Positions 40,885 to 49,805 are shown, numbered from the stretch's first letter. The stretch: DNA of 64,000 bases from DAOTYH01 sp034435015 (GCA_034435015.1 DAOTYH010000052.1:27100-91099); one strand, 5' to 3'. Made by a program: numbers and translations. The notes: generated from the letters alone by a model not told the origin.

Positions 40885-42198
40885 TCAGAGTAATACCACC
40901 TTGGCCTTTGGTGACTTGACCTGCTTCAGCGCGTTACGGGTATCTACTATCAGGCGGCTGTGTTCGGCGATCATGTTCCAGTCGTAGGCTGAATGATCGG
41001 TCACGATCACCACACAGTCAACCGATCTCAGCAGGTCAGGGGTCAGCTCGACAGCATCCATGTCCAGCCCCTCGTGGCGCAGGTCGCGGATGTAGGGGTC
41101 GTGGTAAGCCACTTCCCCGCCGCGCTCCTGTAACAGCCGAATCACATCGAGGGCCGGGCTTTCACGGAGGTCATCAATGTCCCGCTTGTAGGCCGCGCCC
41201 AGCACCAGAATCTTCGATCCGTTGACCGTCTTACGGGCGTCGTTCAGGGCAACCATCACCTTGTTGACTACGTACAACGGCATATTGCTGTTGATCTCAG
41301 AGGCCAGCTCGATGAAACGGGCGTTGTAGTTCAGCGCCTTGAGTTTCCAACTGAGGTACAGGGGGTCAATCGGGATGCAGTGGCCGCCCAGCCCAGGGCC
41401 GGGATAGAAGGTCATGAACCCAAACGGTTTCGTGCTGGCCGCTTCGATCACTTCCCACACATTGACACCCAGCTTGTCGCACATGATGGCCATTTCGTTG
41501 ACCAGACCAATATTGACCGAGCGGAATGTGTTTTCAAGGAGCTTGACCATCTCGGCGGCACGCGTTGAGGAGACCGGCACAATGTGGTCAATGGCCTTGC
41601 TGTAGAGAGCCGTGGCCACCTCCAAGCAGTTGGGTGTCACACCGCCTATCACCTTGGGGGTGTTGCGGGTGCCATAGTGTTTGTTGCCGGGGTCAACGCG
41701 CTCCGGCGAAAAGCAGATGAACACATCCTCTCCCGCCTTGAAGCCGTTGCCGGCCAGACGGGGGACAATCAGCTCGTCCGTTGTGCCGGGGTAGGTGGTG
41801 CTTTCCAAAACAATGAGCAGTCCCTTGTGGCTGTAGCGGGCGACCTCGTCAGCGGCGGCGATCACGTAGCTCATGTCAGGGTCTTTGGTCTTACGAAGGG
41901 GGGTGGGCACACAGATGCTGATAGCATCTACATCCTTCAGCACACTATAGTCAGTGGTTGCTGAGAGCCGTCCTCTGCCAACCAGATCAGCCACTGTGGG
42001 GGTGGGGATGTCTATGATATAGCTTTTTCCTTCGTTGAGTAGCCGTACTTTTTCGGCGCTCACATCCACGCCGATAACGCGGTAGCCCTCTTTGGCAAAC
42101 TCGACGGCCAGCGGCAGGCCCACATAGCCGATGCCGATCACGCCGATAACGGCTTTGCGTTGCTCGATCTTGTCTAGTAATTCTGTCTTGGTTGTCAT
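40885..42198 (-). CDS. Nucleotide-sugar 6-dehydrogenase (WbpA/UDP-GlcNAc type)
   Basis: A 437-residue NAD-dependent enzyme that oxidises C6 of a UDP-sugar to a uronate in two steps. GVIGIGYVGLPLAVEFAKEG is the N-terminal NAD motif. The catalytic cysteine is in PGLGGHCIPIDPLYLSWKLK, whose form fits UDP-GlcNAc rather than UDP-glucose dehydrogenases. SPERVDPGNKHYGTRNTPKV and GAAYKRDIDDLRESPALDV are also conserved. The epimerase 15 bases upstream suggests that UDP-GlcNAc is turned into UDP-GalNAcA or a similar acid for the surface glycan. The precise substrate is inference. Confidence 0.93.
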   Translation of the reverse strand: MTTKTELLDKIEQRKAVIGVIGIGYVGLPLAVEFAKEGYRVIGVDVSAEKVRLLNEGKSYIIDIPTPTVADLVGRGRLSATTDYSVLKDVDAISICVPTPLRKTKDPDMSYVIAAADEVARYSHKGLLIVLESTTYPGTTDELIVPRLAGNGFKAGEDVFICFSPERVDPGNKHYGTRNTPKVIGGVTPNCLEVATALYSKAIDHIVPVSSTRAAEMVKLLENTFRSVNIGLVNEMAIMCDKLGVNVWEVIEAASTKPFGFMTFYPGPGLGGHCIPIDPLYLSWKLKALNYNARFIELASEINSNMPLYVVNKVMVALNDARKTVNGSKILVLGAAYKRDIDDLRESPALDVIRLLQERGGEVAYHDPYIRDLRHEGLDMDAVELTPDLLRSVDCVVIVTDHSAYDWNMIAEHSRLIVDTRNALKQVKSPKAKVVLL

Positions 42199-42213
42199 GG
42201 AGAATAACCTCTT

Positions 42214-43212
42214 TCAGGGGGTGGGTGGCTGGTTGTGCCCTTCACGAAAGTAAGCGATGATCTCATCCAGCGTCTGATCGAGGGTTTTCTGAGGCTCCCA
42301 GCCGATCAATTGTTTGATGCGGGTCGTGTCAGGTATACGGCGGCGCATGTCCTCGAAGCCAGCTTCGTAAGCTTCCTGATAGGGGATCAGGACGATCTCA
42401 GACGAGCTGTTGGTGTGGGCCTTTACCTTGTGGGCCAGCTCAAGGATGGTGATTTCTTCCTGTGAGCCGATGTTGAAGACACCCCCAACTGCCTGCTCAC
42501 ACTCAGCCAGCCCGATGATCGCTTGTACTGCGTCGCTGACGTTGGCAAAACAGCGCGACTGTTGTCCGTCGCCGTACACACGGATCGGTTCACCGGCCAG
42601 CGCCCACTGGACGAAACGCGGGATCACCATGCCGTAATGGCCGCGCTGGCGCGGCCCTACAGTGTTGAACAGCCTGAAGATCACCACCGGCAGGCCCGCT
42701 TCCTTGTAGTAGGCCAGCGCAAGGAACTCATCCAGCGCCTTGCTGGTGGCATAGCTCCAGCGGCTCTTGGTGGTTGGCCCTATGATGCTGTCATCATCCT
42801 CAGAGAAGGGGACGTGGTTGCCTTTGCCGTACACTTCAGAGGTTGAGGCGATCAGTACTTTTTTTCGGTAGCGGCGGGCCGTCTGGAGTACAATCTCCGT
42901 GCCGCCCACGTTGGTCTCGATCACGTGGATGGGGTTGCTGACGATCAGGCTGACGCCGACTGCGGCGGCCAAATGATAGATAACATCGCACTCACTGACC
43001 AGCCGATCCATGACGGTCGTGTTGGCGATGGTCTCAATGGCAAAACGGAAGTTGGGGTGGCTGGTGAGAGGCTCAATGTTCTCGAAGCGCCCTGTGGACA
43101 GGTTGTCAATGACAGTCACCTGATGTCCCTGCTTCAACAGTGCTTCGGCCAGATGACTGCCGATGAAGCCTGCGCCGCCGGTGATCAATGCTCGGACCAT
43201 GCGTTTGTTCAT
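42214..43212 (-). CDS. NAD-dependent UDP-sugar epimerase
   Basis: A 332-residue SDR enzyme. ALITGGAGFIGSHLAEALL is the NAD motif; catalytic Tyr and Lys are in YATSKALDEF; STSEVYGKGNHVPFSE and LFNTVGPRQRGHYGMVIPRF are typical of UDP-sugar 4-epimerases and UDP-glucuronate decarboxylase-like enzymes. Start: ATG 43212 abuts AAAGGA; an ATG at 43200 (VRALITGG) is possible. It is the first gene of the minus-strand polysaccharide cluster, upstream of the dehydrogenase by 15 bases. Confidence 0.9.
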   Translation of the reverse strand: MNKRMVRALITGGAGFIGSHLAEALLKQGHQVTVIDNLSTGRFENIEPLTSHPNFRFAIETIANTTVMDRLVSECDVIYHLAAAVGVSLIVSNPIHVIETNVGGTEIVLQTARRYRKKVLIASTSEVYGKGNHVPFSEDDDSIIGPTTKSRWSYATSKALDEFLALAYYKEAGLPVVIFRLFNTVGPRQRGHYGMVIPRFVQWALAGEPIRVYGDGQQSRCFANVSDAVQAIIGLAECEQAVGGVFNIGSQEEITILELAHKVKAHTNSSSEIVLIPYQEAYEAGFEDMRRRIPDTTRIKQLIGWEPQKTLDQTLDEIIAYFREGHNQPPTP

Positions 43213-43504
43213 TCCTTTGGGTTAAGGTGAAGTTGCGCCGCCTTCGGCGGGCATGACGTTGCCGATTGTATCAGGGGCGGGGCAGTCTGTCCACACTACG
43301 CGGGAGTGGCTAATAGAGTGGATCTGGAGGGCTAAAATCGCCCGACCCGTTAACACTATGTCCACCCTTTTGGCCACTCCCACACTACGCAGGGCAGTGG
43401 TATAATAACCGCCTGACTTCCTTATCATCTTATGTCCCTCGTAAGCGGTGCTTTGATTACTCTAGCGGGATTTTGGCATACAACATTGAGGAGGCCAGTC
43501 TGTA
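43213..43504. other. Divergent control region with repeats, before the aminotransferase gene
   Basis: A 292-base gap between divergent operons. CACACTACGC occurs twice as a direct repeat (43292-43301, 43381-43390). Each copy touches one arm of an inverted repeat: GGGAGTGG (43302-43309) and CCACTCCC (43374-43381). A perfect TATAAT (43401-43406) follows the second copy with no -35 box at the usual distance, which points to an activator-dependent or otherwise regulated promoter. The start codon at 43505 is about 100 bases downstream. Confidence 0.6.
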
Positions 43505-44722
43505 ATGAGCATCAGCCAGCTAGCCCGTTCGATAGCAGAGTCGCCTACCCTGAAGCTCAACGAGGAAGCCCAGCTTCTGCGGGATCGAGGCGAGCCAGTC
43601 ATCAACCTGAGTGTCGGAGAGCCAAAGAACAAAACCCCCATCACGGCCATTCTGGGTGCAACTGCCAAGTTAAAAACAGGCGATGTCAAATATGTGCCCA
43701 CCGATGGCCTGCTCTCGTTGAAGAAGGCTGTCATCCGCTACACGGAGGAGAACTACGGTCGGCTTGTGGCACCAGAAAATGTCATCATCTCGACCGGCGC
43801 CAAGCAGTCACTTTATAACATCCTCTTTTCCATTCTCAACCCGCAGGATGAAGTGATCATTCTGGCGCCCTACTGGGTCAGCTACCCTGAGATGGTCAAG
43901 ATGGTGTATGGTGTGCCGGTGATTGTGACGCCCGAAGACGGCAGTTTCCAGCCGCGCATGGAGGAGATTGAGCGTGCTGTCAGCTCGTATACTAAAGCCA
44001 TCATTGTCAACAGCCCCAATAACCCCTCCGGCGTGGTGTATTCGGAAGACCTGATCGCTCAACTGGTGGACTTCTGCGAGCGCAAAGACATCTATCTGAT
44101 CATGGATGACATCTACCACAAGCTGGTCTTTGACGGCATCCGCGCTGTGCCGGGCTATGCCTACACCAACCGGGATGTAGATACCTCCAAGATCATCGTG
44201 GTCAACGGCGTCTCTAAGTTATATGGCATGACCGGCTTCCGTATCGGGTGGGCTATCGCCAGCCGTGAGCTGGTTGAGGTGATGACCAATGTTCAGGCCC
44301 AGACGACCTCCTGCCCGGCGGTAGTGTCGCAGGCGGCGGCAGAAGGAGCGCTGACCGGCGTTCAGAGCGGCGTCGAAAACCTGCGGCTCACCATTCAGAA
44401 CAACCGCGATGTGGTCATGCGCGAGCTTAGCTCTTTCACCGATCTGAAGGTGACTAAGCCCGGCGGCACGTTTTATGTCCTGCCCGATTTCCGGGCTTAC
44501 AATGGCGACTCAGTGGCCCTGGCGAATTTCCTGCTTAGGAAGGCGCTGGTCGTCACCGTGCCGGGCAAAGAGTTTGGTATGGAGGGGCATCTCCGCCTGA
44601 GCTTCTCCGGCTCGGTCAAGGACATCACAGAGGGAATTAGACGCATCAAGTGGGCCGTGGACCCGAACGCACCGAATGAAATCTACATTGGAGACCGTAA
44701 GCTCGTGAGGGACTGGCTATGA
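43505..44722 (+). CDS. Class I/II aminotransferase (aspartate aminotransferase-like)
   Basis: A 405-residue PLP enzyme. Lys238 in VNGVSKLYGMTGFRIGW binds PLP. NSPNNPSGVVYSEDLIAQ and the ring-stacking region in TGAKQSLYNILFSIL, as well as DDIYHKLVFDG, are standard. SVGEPKNKTP at the N terminus fits the aspartate/aromatic aminotransferase Ig subgroup. Its stop overlaps the pckA start by four bases, so both are made from one message. Aspartate to oxaloacetate, then oxaloacetate to PEP, would make a tidy gluconeogenic pair; this is inference from order. Confidence 0.93.
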   Translation: MSISQLARSIAESPTLKLNEEAQLLRDRGEPVINLSVGEPKNKTPITAILGATAKLKTGDVKYVPTDGLLSLKKAVIRYTEENYGRLVAPENVIISTGAKQSLYNILFSILNPQDEVIILAPYWVSYPEMVKMVYGVPVIVTPEDGSFQPRMEEIERAVSSYTKAIIVNSPNNPSGVVYSEDLIAQLVDFCERKDIYLIMDDIYHKLVFDGIRAVPGYAYTNRDVDTSKIIVVNGVSKLYGMTGFRIGWAIASRELVEVMTNVQAQTTSCPAVVSQAAAEGALTGVQSGVENLRLTIQNNRDVVMRELSSFTDLKVTKPGGTFYVLPDFRAYNGDSVALANFLLRKALVVTVPGKEFGMEGHLRLSFSGSVKDITEGIRRIKWAVDPNAPNEIYIGDRKLVRDWL

Positions 44723-46371
44723 ACAACCTGCTGAACATTAAAACCCCGGCACAGGATCAGGCCTCCAGCCTGAAAAGTGAATACGGTTTGGCAAATCACG
44801 GCCTGACCAACCTGAACACCGTGTATTGGAATCTGCCCACAGAGGCCCTCTACGAGGAGGCTGTCTTCCGGCGTGAAGGGCAGATCGCCCGCATGGGGCC
44901 GCTGGTGGTCAATTCTGGCAAGCATACTGCCCGCGCCGCACAGGATAAATTCATTGTCCGTGAACCCAACACCGAAGAACACATCTGGTGGGGTGAATAC
45001 AACCGCCCTATCAGCCCAGAGCAATTCAGCGAGATATTCAACCGCCTGCAGGGCTTTGTGCAGGGACGTGACCTGTTCGTTCAAGACTGTTATGTCGGGG
45101 CAGACCCTGAGTACCGACTGCCTATCCGCATCATCACGGAGTATGCGTGGCACAGCCTGTTTGCCCGCAATATGTTCATCCTGCCCCAAAATCGTGAGGA
45201 GTATCGCCTGCACGTGCCGGATTTCACCGTGCTGTGTGTCCCTTCATTCAAGGCCTTCGAGCCGATTGACGGGACGCGCACCAGCACGTTCATCGTTCTG
45301 AACTTCGACCAGCGGCTGTGCATCATCGGTGATACAGCCTATGGCGGCGAGATCAAGAAATCCATCTTTACGGTGATGAACTATCTTCTGCCCCTGCAAG
45401 GAGTGCTCTCCATGCACTGCTCGGCCAACATGGGCCGGGACGGCGGCGTGGCGCTGTTCTTTGGCCTGTCTGGCACCGGCAAGACCACCCTGTCTGCGGA
45501 CCCCAACCGGGGCTTGATCGGCGACGATGAGCATGGCTGGAGTGACAACGGCGTATTCAACTTTGAGAATGGCTGTTACGCCAAGGTGATCCAGCTATCG
45601 CCTGCCGCTGAGCCGCAGATTTACGCCGCCGCCCATTCCTTCGGCACGGTGCTTGAAAATGTCGTCTACGATCCTGTGTCGCGCCTGATCGATCTGGACG
45701 ATGATGCCATCACCGAGAACACCCGTGCCTCCTACCCGCTCAACTACATCCCGAACGCTGTTGAACAGAAGATGGGCGGGCATCCGCGCCATATTCTCAT
45801 GCTGACCTGCGATGCACAGGGGGTCATGCCGCCCATCGCGAGGCTTACACCGGATCAGGCCCTCTACCACTTCATTTCCGGCTACACCTCTAAGATTGCC
45901 GGTACAGAAGTCGGGCTGGGCAGGGAGCCGGAGATCACCTTCAGCACCTGCTTCGGAGCGCCCTTCATGGTGCACAATCCGATGGTTTACGCGGACCTGC
46001 TCAAGCGCAAGATTCTGCGTTACGGCGCGACCTGCTGGCTGATCAACACCGGCTGGGTCGGCGGGCCGTATGGGGTCGGCAAGCGCATCAGCATTCACCA
46101 CACACGGGCGTTGCTCACCGCTGTCCTGAACGGTGACCTGATGGGGGTCGAATACTATGTGGACCCCATCTTCGGGTTCGAAGTCCCCAAGACATGCCCC
46201 GGTGTCCCTGAAAGCGTTCTGTATCCGGCCCAGTCTTGGCCCAATCAGGAGGATTACTGGGACAAGTACAGCCAGCTCGCAAGCCGCTACATTGACAACT
46301 TCAGGAAGTTTGCCGCTGACTGCCCGCCGGAGGTGCGTGAGGCGGGGCCGAAATTGTCCGGCGTCTTTTAG
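44719..46371 (+). CDS. pckA: Phosphoenolpyruvate carboxykinase (ATP)
   Basis: A 550-residue enzyme that turns oxaloacetate and ATP into phosphoenolpyruvate, ADP and CO2. The P-loop GLSGTGKTTLSADPNRG begins at residue 249, followed by the metal-site DDEHGWSD. Upstream, TAYGGEIKKSIFTVMNYLLP contains the PEPCK-specific signature lysines, and YPLNYIPNAV and TCDAQGVMPPIARLT complete the active site. The ATG at 44719 overlaps the aminotransferase stop (ATGA). Hairpin CAGAGGCGGCCAA/TTGGCCGCCTCTG (46378-46407) follows the stop. Confidence 0.97.
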   Translation: MNNLLNIKTPAQDQASSLKSEYGLANHGLTNLNTVYWNLPTEALYEEAVFRREGQIARMGPLVVNSGKHTARAAQDKFIVREPNTEEHIWWGEYNRPISPEQFSEIFNRLQGFVQGRDLFVQDCYVGADPEYRLPIRIITEYAWHSLFARNMFILPQNREEYRLHVPDFTVLCVPSFKAFEPIDGTRTSTFIVLNFDQRLCIIGDTAYGGEIKKSIFTVMNYLLPLQGVLSMHCSANMGRDGGVALFFGLSGTGKTTLSADPNRGLIGDDEHGWSDNGVFNFENGCYAKVIQLSPAAEPQIYAAAHSFGTVLENVVYDPVSRLIDLDDDAITENTRASYPLNYIPNAVEQKMGGHPRHILMLTCDAQGVMPPIARLTPDQALYHFISGYTSKIAGTEVGLGREPEITFSTCFGAPFMVHNPMVYADLLKRKILRYGATCWLINTGWVGGPYGVGKRISIHHTRALLTAVLNGDLMGVEYYVDPIFGFEVPKTCPGVPESVLYPAQSWPNQEDYWDKYSQLASRYIDNFRKFAADCPPEVREAGPKLSGVF

Positions 46372-46377
46372 ATCACG

Positions 46378-46407
46378 CAGAGGCGGCCAACAGCTTGGCC
46401 GCCTCTG
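46378..46407. terminator. Long perfect hairpin between convergent pckA and transaldolase-like genes
   Basis: A 13-base perfect stem: CAGAGGCGGCCAA (46378-46390) with TTGGCCGCCTCTG (46395-46407), loop CAGC. A weak TTGATTT follows on the plus strand. It probably ends both transcripts. Confidence 0.7.
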
Positions 46408-46439
46408 TTGATTTCCAGCCGGGCCGGAGGACGGCCCTC

Positions 46440-47069
46440 TCAGCGCAGGCTGGCCGCAAAATCGGCAATAGCCCGGTGAGACAGCTCGTGTTCCCCCATC
46501 GCCAGCAGGACATCGAGGGGCAGGGTGACATCTTCAGCGCCCGCCAGTATGGCCGCGACAACCTCTTCCGGGGTTTTCAGGCTGGCCGCCAGTATCTTGG
46601 TCTGGCTGTTCCGTACAACGGCGGCGCAGTCGCGCACTACTGCGATCCCGTCACCAAGCTGGCGCGTCAGGCGGTTCACGTAGGGGATGGCGTAATCCGC
46701 CCCTGCCATGGCGGCTGTATAGGCCTGTGCCGCACTGCTGACAGCCGTGATGGCGCACCGGATGCCTTCCCGGCCCAGCCGTGCCGCAAGGGCCAGATTT
46801 TCAGTTGTGGCAGGTATCTTGATCACCACCCTGCCCGGCGCTTTGGCGGCGGCCTCACGGGCCTGTGCTTCCCGCCCGCTGAGGGTCTCTGCCGTCACCT
46901 GATAGAAGACCGGCCCCTCTGTCATCCTGAGCAGGTCATCCAGCACCTCTAGGCCGGGGCGTTTGACCTTGGCGATCAGCGTCGGGTTGGTGGTGACACC
47001 TGCCACAAAGCCAAGCTCCAGCGCACGGCGTACTTCATCGGTATCTGCGGAGTCAACGAGTATTGCCAT
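46440..47069 (-). CDS. Fructose-6-phosphate aldolase/transaldolase-like protein
   Basis: A 209-residue class I aldolase of the small transaldolase group (MipB/TalC-type). The Schiff-base Lys84 is in RVVIKIPAT, and GFVAGVTTNPTLIAKVKRPG is the N-terminal signature. ATTENLALAARLGREGIRCA and ILAASLKTPEEVVAAILAGA are also conserved. The ATG at 47069 follows a perfect AAGGAGG; a longer frame to 47252 overlaps the ferredoxin gene and is not real. It transfers or releases dihydroxyacetone units in sugar-phosphate metabolism. It lies four bases after the ferredoxin stop on the same strand. Confidence 0.93.
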   Translation of the reverse strand: MAILVDSADTDEVRRALELGFVAGVTTNPTLIAKVKRPGLEVLDDLLRMTEGPVFYQVTAETLSGREAQAREAAAKAPGRVVIKIPATTENLALAARLGREGIRCAITAVSSAAQAYTAAMAGADYAIPYVNRLTRQLGDGIAVVRDCAAVVRNSQTKILAASLKTPEEVVAAILAGAEDVTLPLDVLLAMGEHELSHRAIADFAASLR

Positions 47070-47073
47070 CGGG

Positions 47074-47364
47074 TTACCCTCCTTGACGGGGAAGCTTGGA
47101 CCGGGCGGTGTAGCCCGGCCCCCGCTTGAAAAAGTCGTAGTTGGACCGAATGTCTGCCTTGAGCGGCTCAGGCACGTTCGCCTCCGGCCAGATGGCGCTG
47201 TACGGACAAGCAGGCACACAGGCCCCGCAGTCAATGCACACAGACGGATCAATGTAGTAATGGGGCCACTGATCCATCGGATGGCCGGGCACGATGCAGT
47301 CCACCGGACAGACCTCTACACATCCCCCGTGCCGCATACACAGGCTGGTAATGATGTGGGTCAA
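47074..47364 (-). CDS. Ferredoxin with two Fe-S cluster motifs
   Basis: A 96-residue protein. Cysteines 9, 15, 19 and 23 (CMRHGGCVEVCPVDC) make one cluster motif, with only five residues between the first two; cysteines 43, 46, 49 and 53 (CIDCGACVPACP) make the second. The CP residues after each group are typical of dicluster ferredoxins. It probably carries electrons to redox enzymes. It sits between a DUF3048 gene (11 bases) and the transaldolase-like gene (4 bases), and the whole looks like one operon, which is an odd mixture. Confidence 0.93.
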   Translation of the reverse strand: MTHIITSLCMRHGGCVEVCPVDCIVPGHPMDQWPHYYIDPSVCIDCGACVPACPYSAIWPEANVPEPLKADIRSNYDFFKRGPGYTARSKLPRQGG

Positions 47365-47375
47365 GTCTCATCTCC

Positions 47376-48560
47376 CTAAGGTACAAATGTGACCTGTGGG
47401 GCGTATTGGTTGGTCGAGGCAACGTTGAACCACGTTGTGCCGGGTTTCCATGGAATCTCTTCGCCGTCCGGGCCAATCAACCGAATCTGGTCACCGGGTT
47501 GCTCTCGCTGCCACCTGCATTCGTAGCGGAGGCCGTCCCGCAACAGCACGGCATCTCCTTCACCGGTCAGGATGATCCCTACGGAGAGCAGTTGATTGGG
47601 TTCATCCTCAATGAAGTCAGCCAGATAATGCTCAGCGTAGAGGATGATCACGTTGTCGAAGGCAAGCTGTTCCCCCGTCAGGAAATCCAGATCAGGCGTG
47701 TCGGGGAGGCGCATCCGCTGGTCCTCAGTCGAGCTGAGCCAGCGCCCGCTGGCCGGATCGTAGCGCCATGTATGTTTAGGCCCCAGCCCCGGGTAGTCAA
47801 TAGCGGCCTCCGTGGTCGGGATGCCGCCCGGCGCAGGCTGTTCATCAAACAAAATGTGCCCCAGATCGGGCGTCTGGCTGACGCCGCGTTCCTCAGCTTC
47901 CTCCCATACCTTGTCTGGCAGAGCAAACAGGCTGTGGTAGTAGTTCGTGCCGGGGCGGGGGATATTCTGGTCACGCACCGTATACAGATGAGCCTCGTCC
48001 TCTTTGAAGGTACGGTCAAGCCATGGGGCGTTCAAGATGATGTTCCACATGCCACTGCTGGCCCCCGAATAGACCAGCAGGGCATCATACATGGGCAGAA
48101 GCTCTTCTACGTCAATCAGCCGGACACTGCGCACTGAGCCGGCCCGCTCTGGTGAGCGGCTGTAAAAGACCGCCGTGTAGCGGGTCTGCGCCCAGCCCTC
48201 CATCTGATATTCCCAGACATGATCGGCAAACGACAGCCCGCTCTGTGGCCGGACTTCCGGCGACTCGTTGCTGATCTTGATCAGCAGGGGACTGCGCCGA
48301 AGCACAGCCGGGTTATCAACCCGCAGCCCCGTCAGCGGGTTGATGTCGGTTGGGATGCCGGTAGGCCTGCAAGTAGCCGTGGCGGTTGGGGGCGGGTTCG
48401 GGGTGGCGGTAGGAAGAGGGGCAGGCGTGCCGGTCGGCACATCGGCTGGCGATGGCGTAAGGGCTGAGGCGGCCTCCGCTGTTGAACGGCAGGCTGTTCC
48501 GCTCAGGAGTGTGACGGCGAGAAGAATAAGGAGAAGCAAGCGAGAGGCTGAACGAGACAT
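47376..48560 (-). CDS. DUF3048 (YerB-type) lipoprotein, copy 3
   Basis: A 394-residue lipoprotein. The signal peptide ends in the lipobox SGTAC. A Pro/Thr-rich linker spans about residues 30-68. The DUF3048 domain begins at NPLTGLRVDNPAVLRRSPLL and contains RPQSGLSFADHVWEYQMEGW and PERAGSVRSVRLIDVE, the family hallmarks. The C-terminal part has FLTGEQLAFDNVIILYAEHY and ends at TTWFNVAST. The family includes B. subtilis YerB; its function is unknown. It is third in order of transcription of three tandem paralogues. Confidence 0.93.
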   Translation of the reverse strand: MSRSASRLLLLILLAVTLLSGTACRSTAEAASALTPSPADVPTGTPAPLPTATPNPPPTATATCRPTGIPTDINPLTGLRVDNPAVLRRSPLLIKISNESPEVRPQSGLSFADHVWEYQMEGWAQTRYTAVFYSRSPERAGSVRSVRLIDVEELLPMYDALLVYSGASSGMWNIILNAPWLDRTFKEDEAHLYTVRDQNIPRPGTNYYHSLFALPDKVWEEAEERGVSQTPDLGHILFDEQPAPGGIPTTEAAIDYPGLGPKHTWRYDPASGRWLSSTEDQRMRLPDTPDLDFLTGEQLAFDNVIILYAEHYLADFIEDEPNQLLSVGIILTGEGDAVLLRDGLRYECRWQREQPGDQIRLIGPDGEEIPWKPGTTWFNVASTNQYAPQVTFVP

Positions 48561-48573
48561 GGCAGTATCCCTG

Positions 48574-49773
48574 TCATGGTGTGAAGGTAATAGCAGGCGG
48601 GAAGATGTTACTCGAAGCGACGTTGAACCACGTCGTGCCGGGCTTGAACGCGATCACGTTGCCGGCGGCGTCGAAGAACTGGATCAGGCTGTTGGGGTTA
48701 CTGCGCCGCCATATGACCTCGAAGCGCTGGCCGTCGCGCAGGAGGACAGCCTGACCTTCTCCCATCAGGTTCGCGCCCACTGAGTACAGTTTGGCGTTGT
48801 CGTCTTCCAGAAAGTCTGCCTCATAGTGTTCGGCATAGACGATCACTACATTGTCAAAGGCCAACTGCTGGCCGGGGGCTAGTGTGTCCCCGTCCGGCTG
48901 GTCGTCTGTCCAGCTCAGCCAGCGTCCGCTGGCGGTATCATAACGCCAGGTATGCTTTGGCCCATAGCTGGGGTAGTCAATCACAACCTCAGTGGTCGGC
49001 GTGCCTCCAGCGGGAACGGTATAGTCAAAGCGGAAGCCGTCCAGTACGGGCCGCTGATTAAATCCCTCGGCGTTGGCCTTGTTCCAGATTTCCGACGGCA
49101 CGGCAAAGAGGGTGTGCCATGAAGCCACGCCCGGCCTTGGAATATCCGGGATGCGCACCAGCAGGGGCGGCCCATCCCCGTACTGCTCTGAGATGGCGCG
49201 GTCAGCCCATGGGGCGCGAAGCACCAGTTCGCGGATGCGCGGCGGACTGCCGGGCGGGTCGGCGAGGTTACTGCTCCCGCCAGAGAAGACGAGGATTCCG
49301 CCGTACATGTCCACCAGATGTTCTACGTCAATCAGGCGGGCACTGCGCACCGATCCAACCCGCTCAGGCGACTGGCTGTAGATGATAGCTGTGAAGCGCG
49401 TCTGGGCGAATCCTTCCATTTGATATTCCCACACCTGATCGGCAAATGACAGCCCGCTCTGCGGACGCACAACCTCTGACTCGTTGCTCACCTTGATCAG
49501 GATAGGCCGGCGGTTCAGCACGTTGGGGTCGCTGACCTCCAGACCAGTCAACGGGTTGATGTTGGCCGGGAAGCCGGTCGGACCGTAGGCCGGAATCGGC
49601 GTCGGGCTGGGGGGGATGGCCGCAGTGGGCGGTAAAGTCGTAGGGATGACAACCGGGATGCTGGTTGGGATCGAAGGCGGCGTCTGGGTAGGAACAGCCG
49701 TGGGCGCAGGCCTGCAGGCCGCCAGCCCCAGCCCGGCCAGAATGAGCAAAACAGCATATTTCAAACGGACCAT
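48574..49773 (-). CDS. DUF3048 (YerB-type) lipoprotein, copy 2
   Basis: A 399-residue lipoprotein, middle gene of the tandem trio. The lipobox is GLAAC at about residue 20; a Thr/Pro linker follows to about 65. The domain signatures are the same: NPLTGLEVSDPNVLNRRPI, RPQSGLSFADQVWEYQMEGF, PERVGSVRSARLIDVE, and LAFDNVVIVYAEHYEADFLE. It is closest to copy 3 by inspection (QMEGxAQTRxTA). The spacing to copy 3 is 13 bases. Role unknown; membrane-attached on the outer face is predicted. Confidence 0.93.
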   Translation of the reverse strand: MVRLKYAVLLILAGLGLAACRPAPTAVPTQTPPSIPTSIPVVIPTTLPPTAAIPPSPTPIPAYGPTGFPANINPLTGLEVSDPNVLNRRPILIKVSNESEVVRPQSGLSFADQVWEYQMEGFAQTRFTAIIYSQSPERVGSVRSARLIDVEHLVDMYGGILVFSGGSSNLADPPGSPPRIRELVLRAPWADRAISEQYGDGPPLLVRIPDIPRPGVASWHTLFAVPSEIWNKANAEGFNQRPVLDGFRFDYTVPAGGTPTTEVVIDYPSYGPKHTWRYDTASGRWLSWTDDQPDGDTLAPGQQLAFDNVVIVYAEHYEADFLEDDNAKLYSVGANLMGEGQAVLLRDGQRFEVIWRRSNPNSLIQFFDAAGNVIAFKPGTTWFNVASSNIFPPAITFTP

Positions 49774-49805
49774 GAGTTTCTTGATAATCCTTTCTACCTC
49801 ACCCG

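Noticed and set aside
47070..47252. N-terminal extension of the transaldolase-like gene
   Set aside because: It overlaps the ferredoxin gene antiparallel in sense of frame; a perfect AAGGAGG marks the ATG at 47069.
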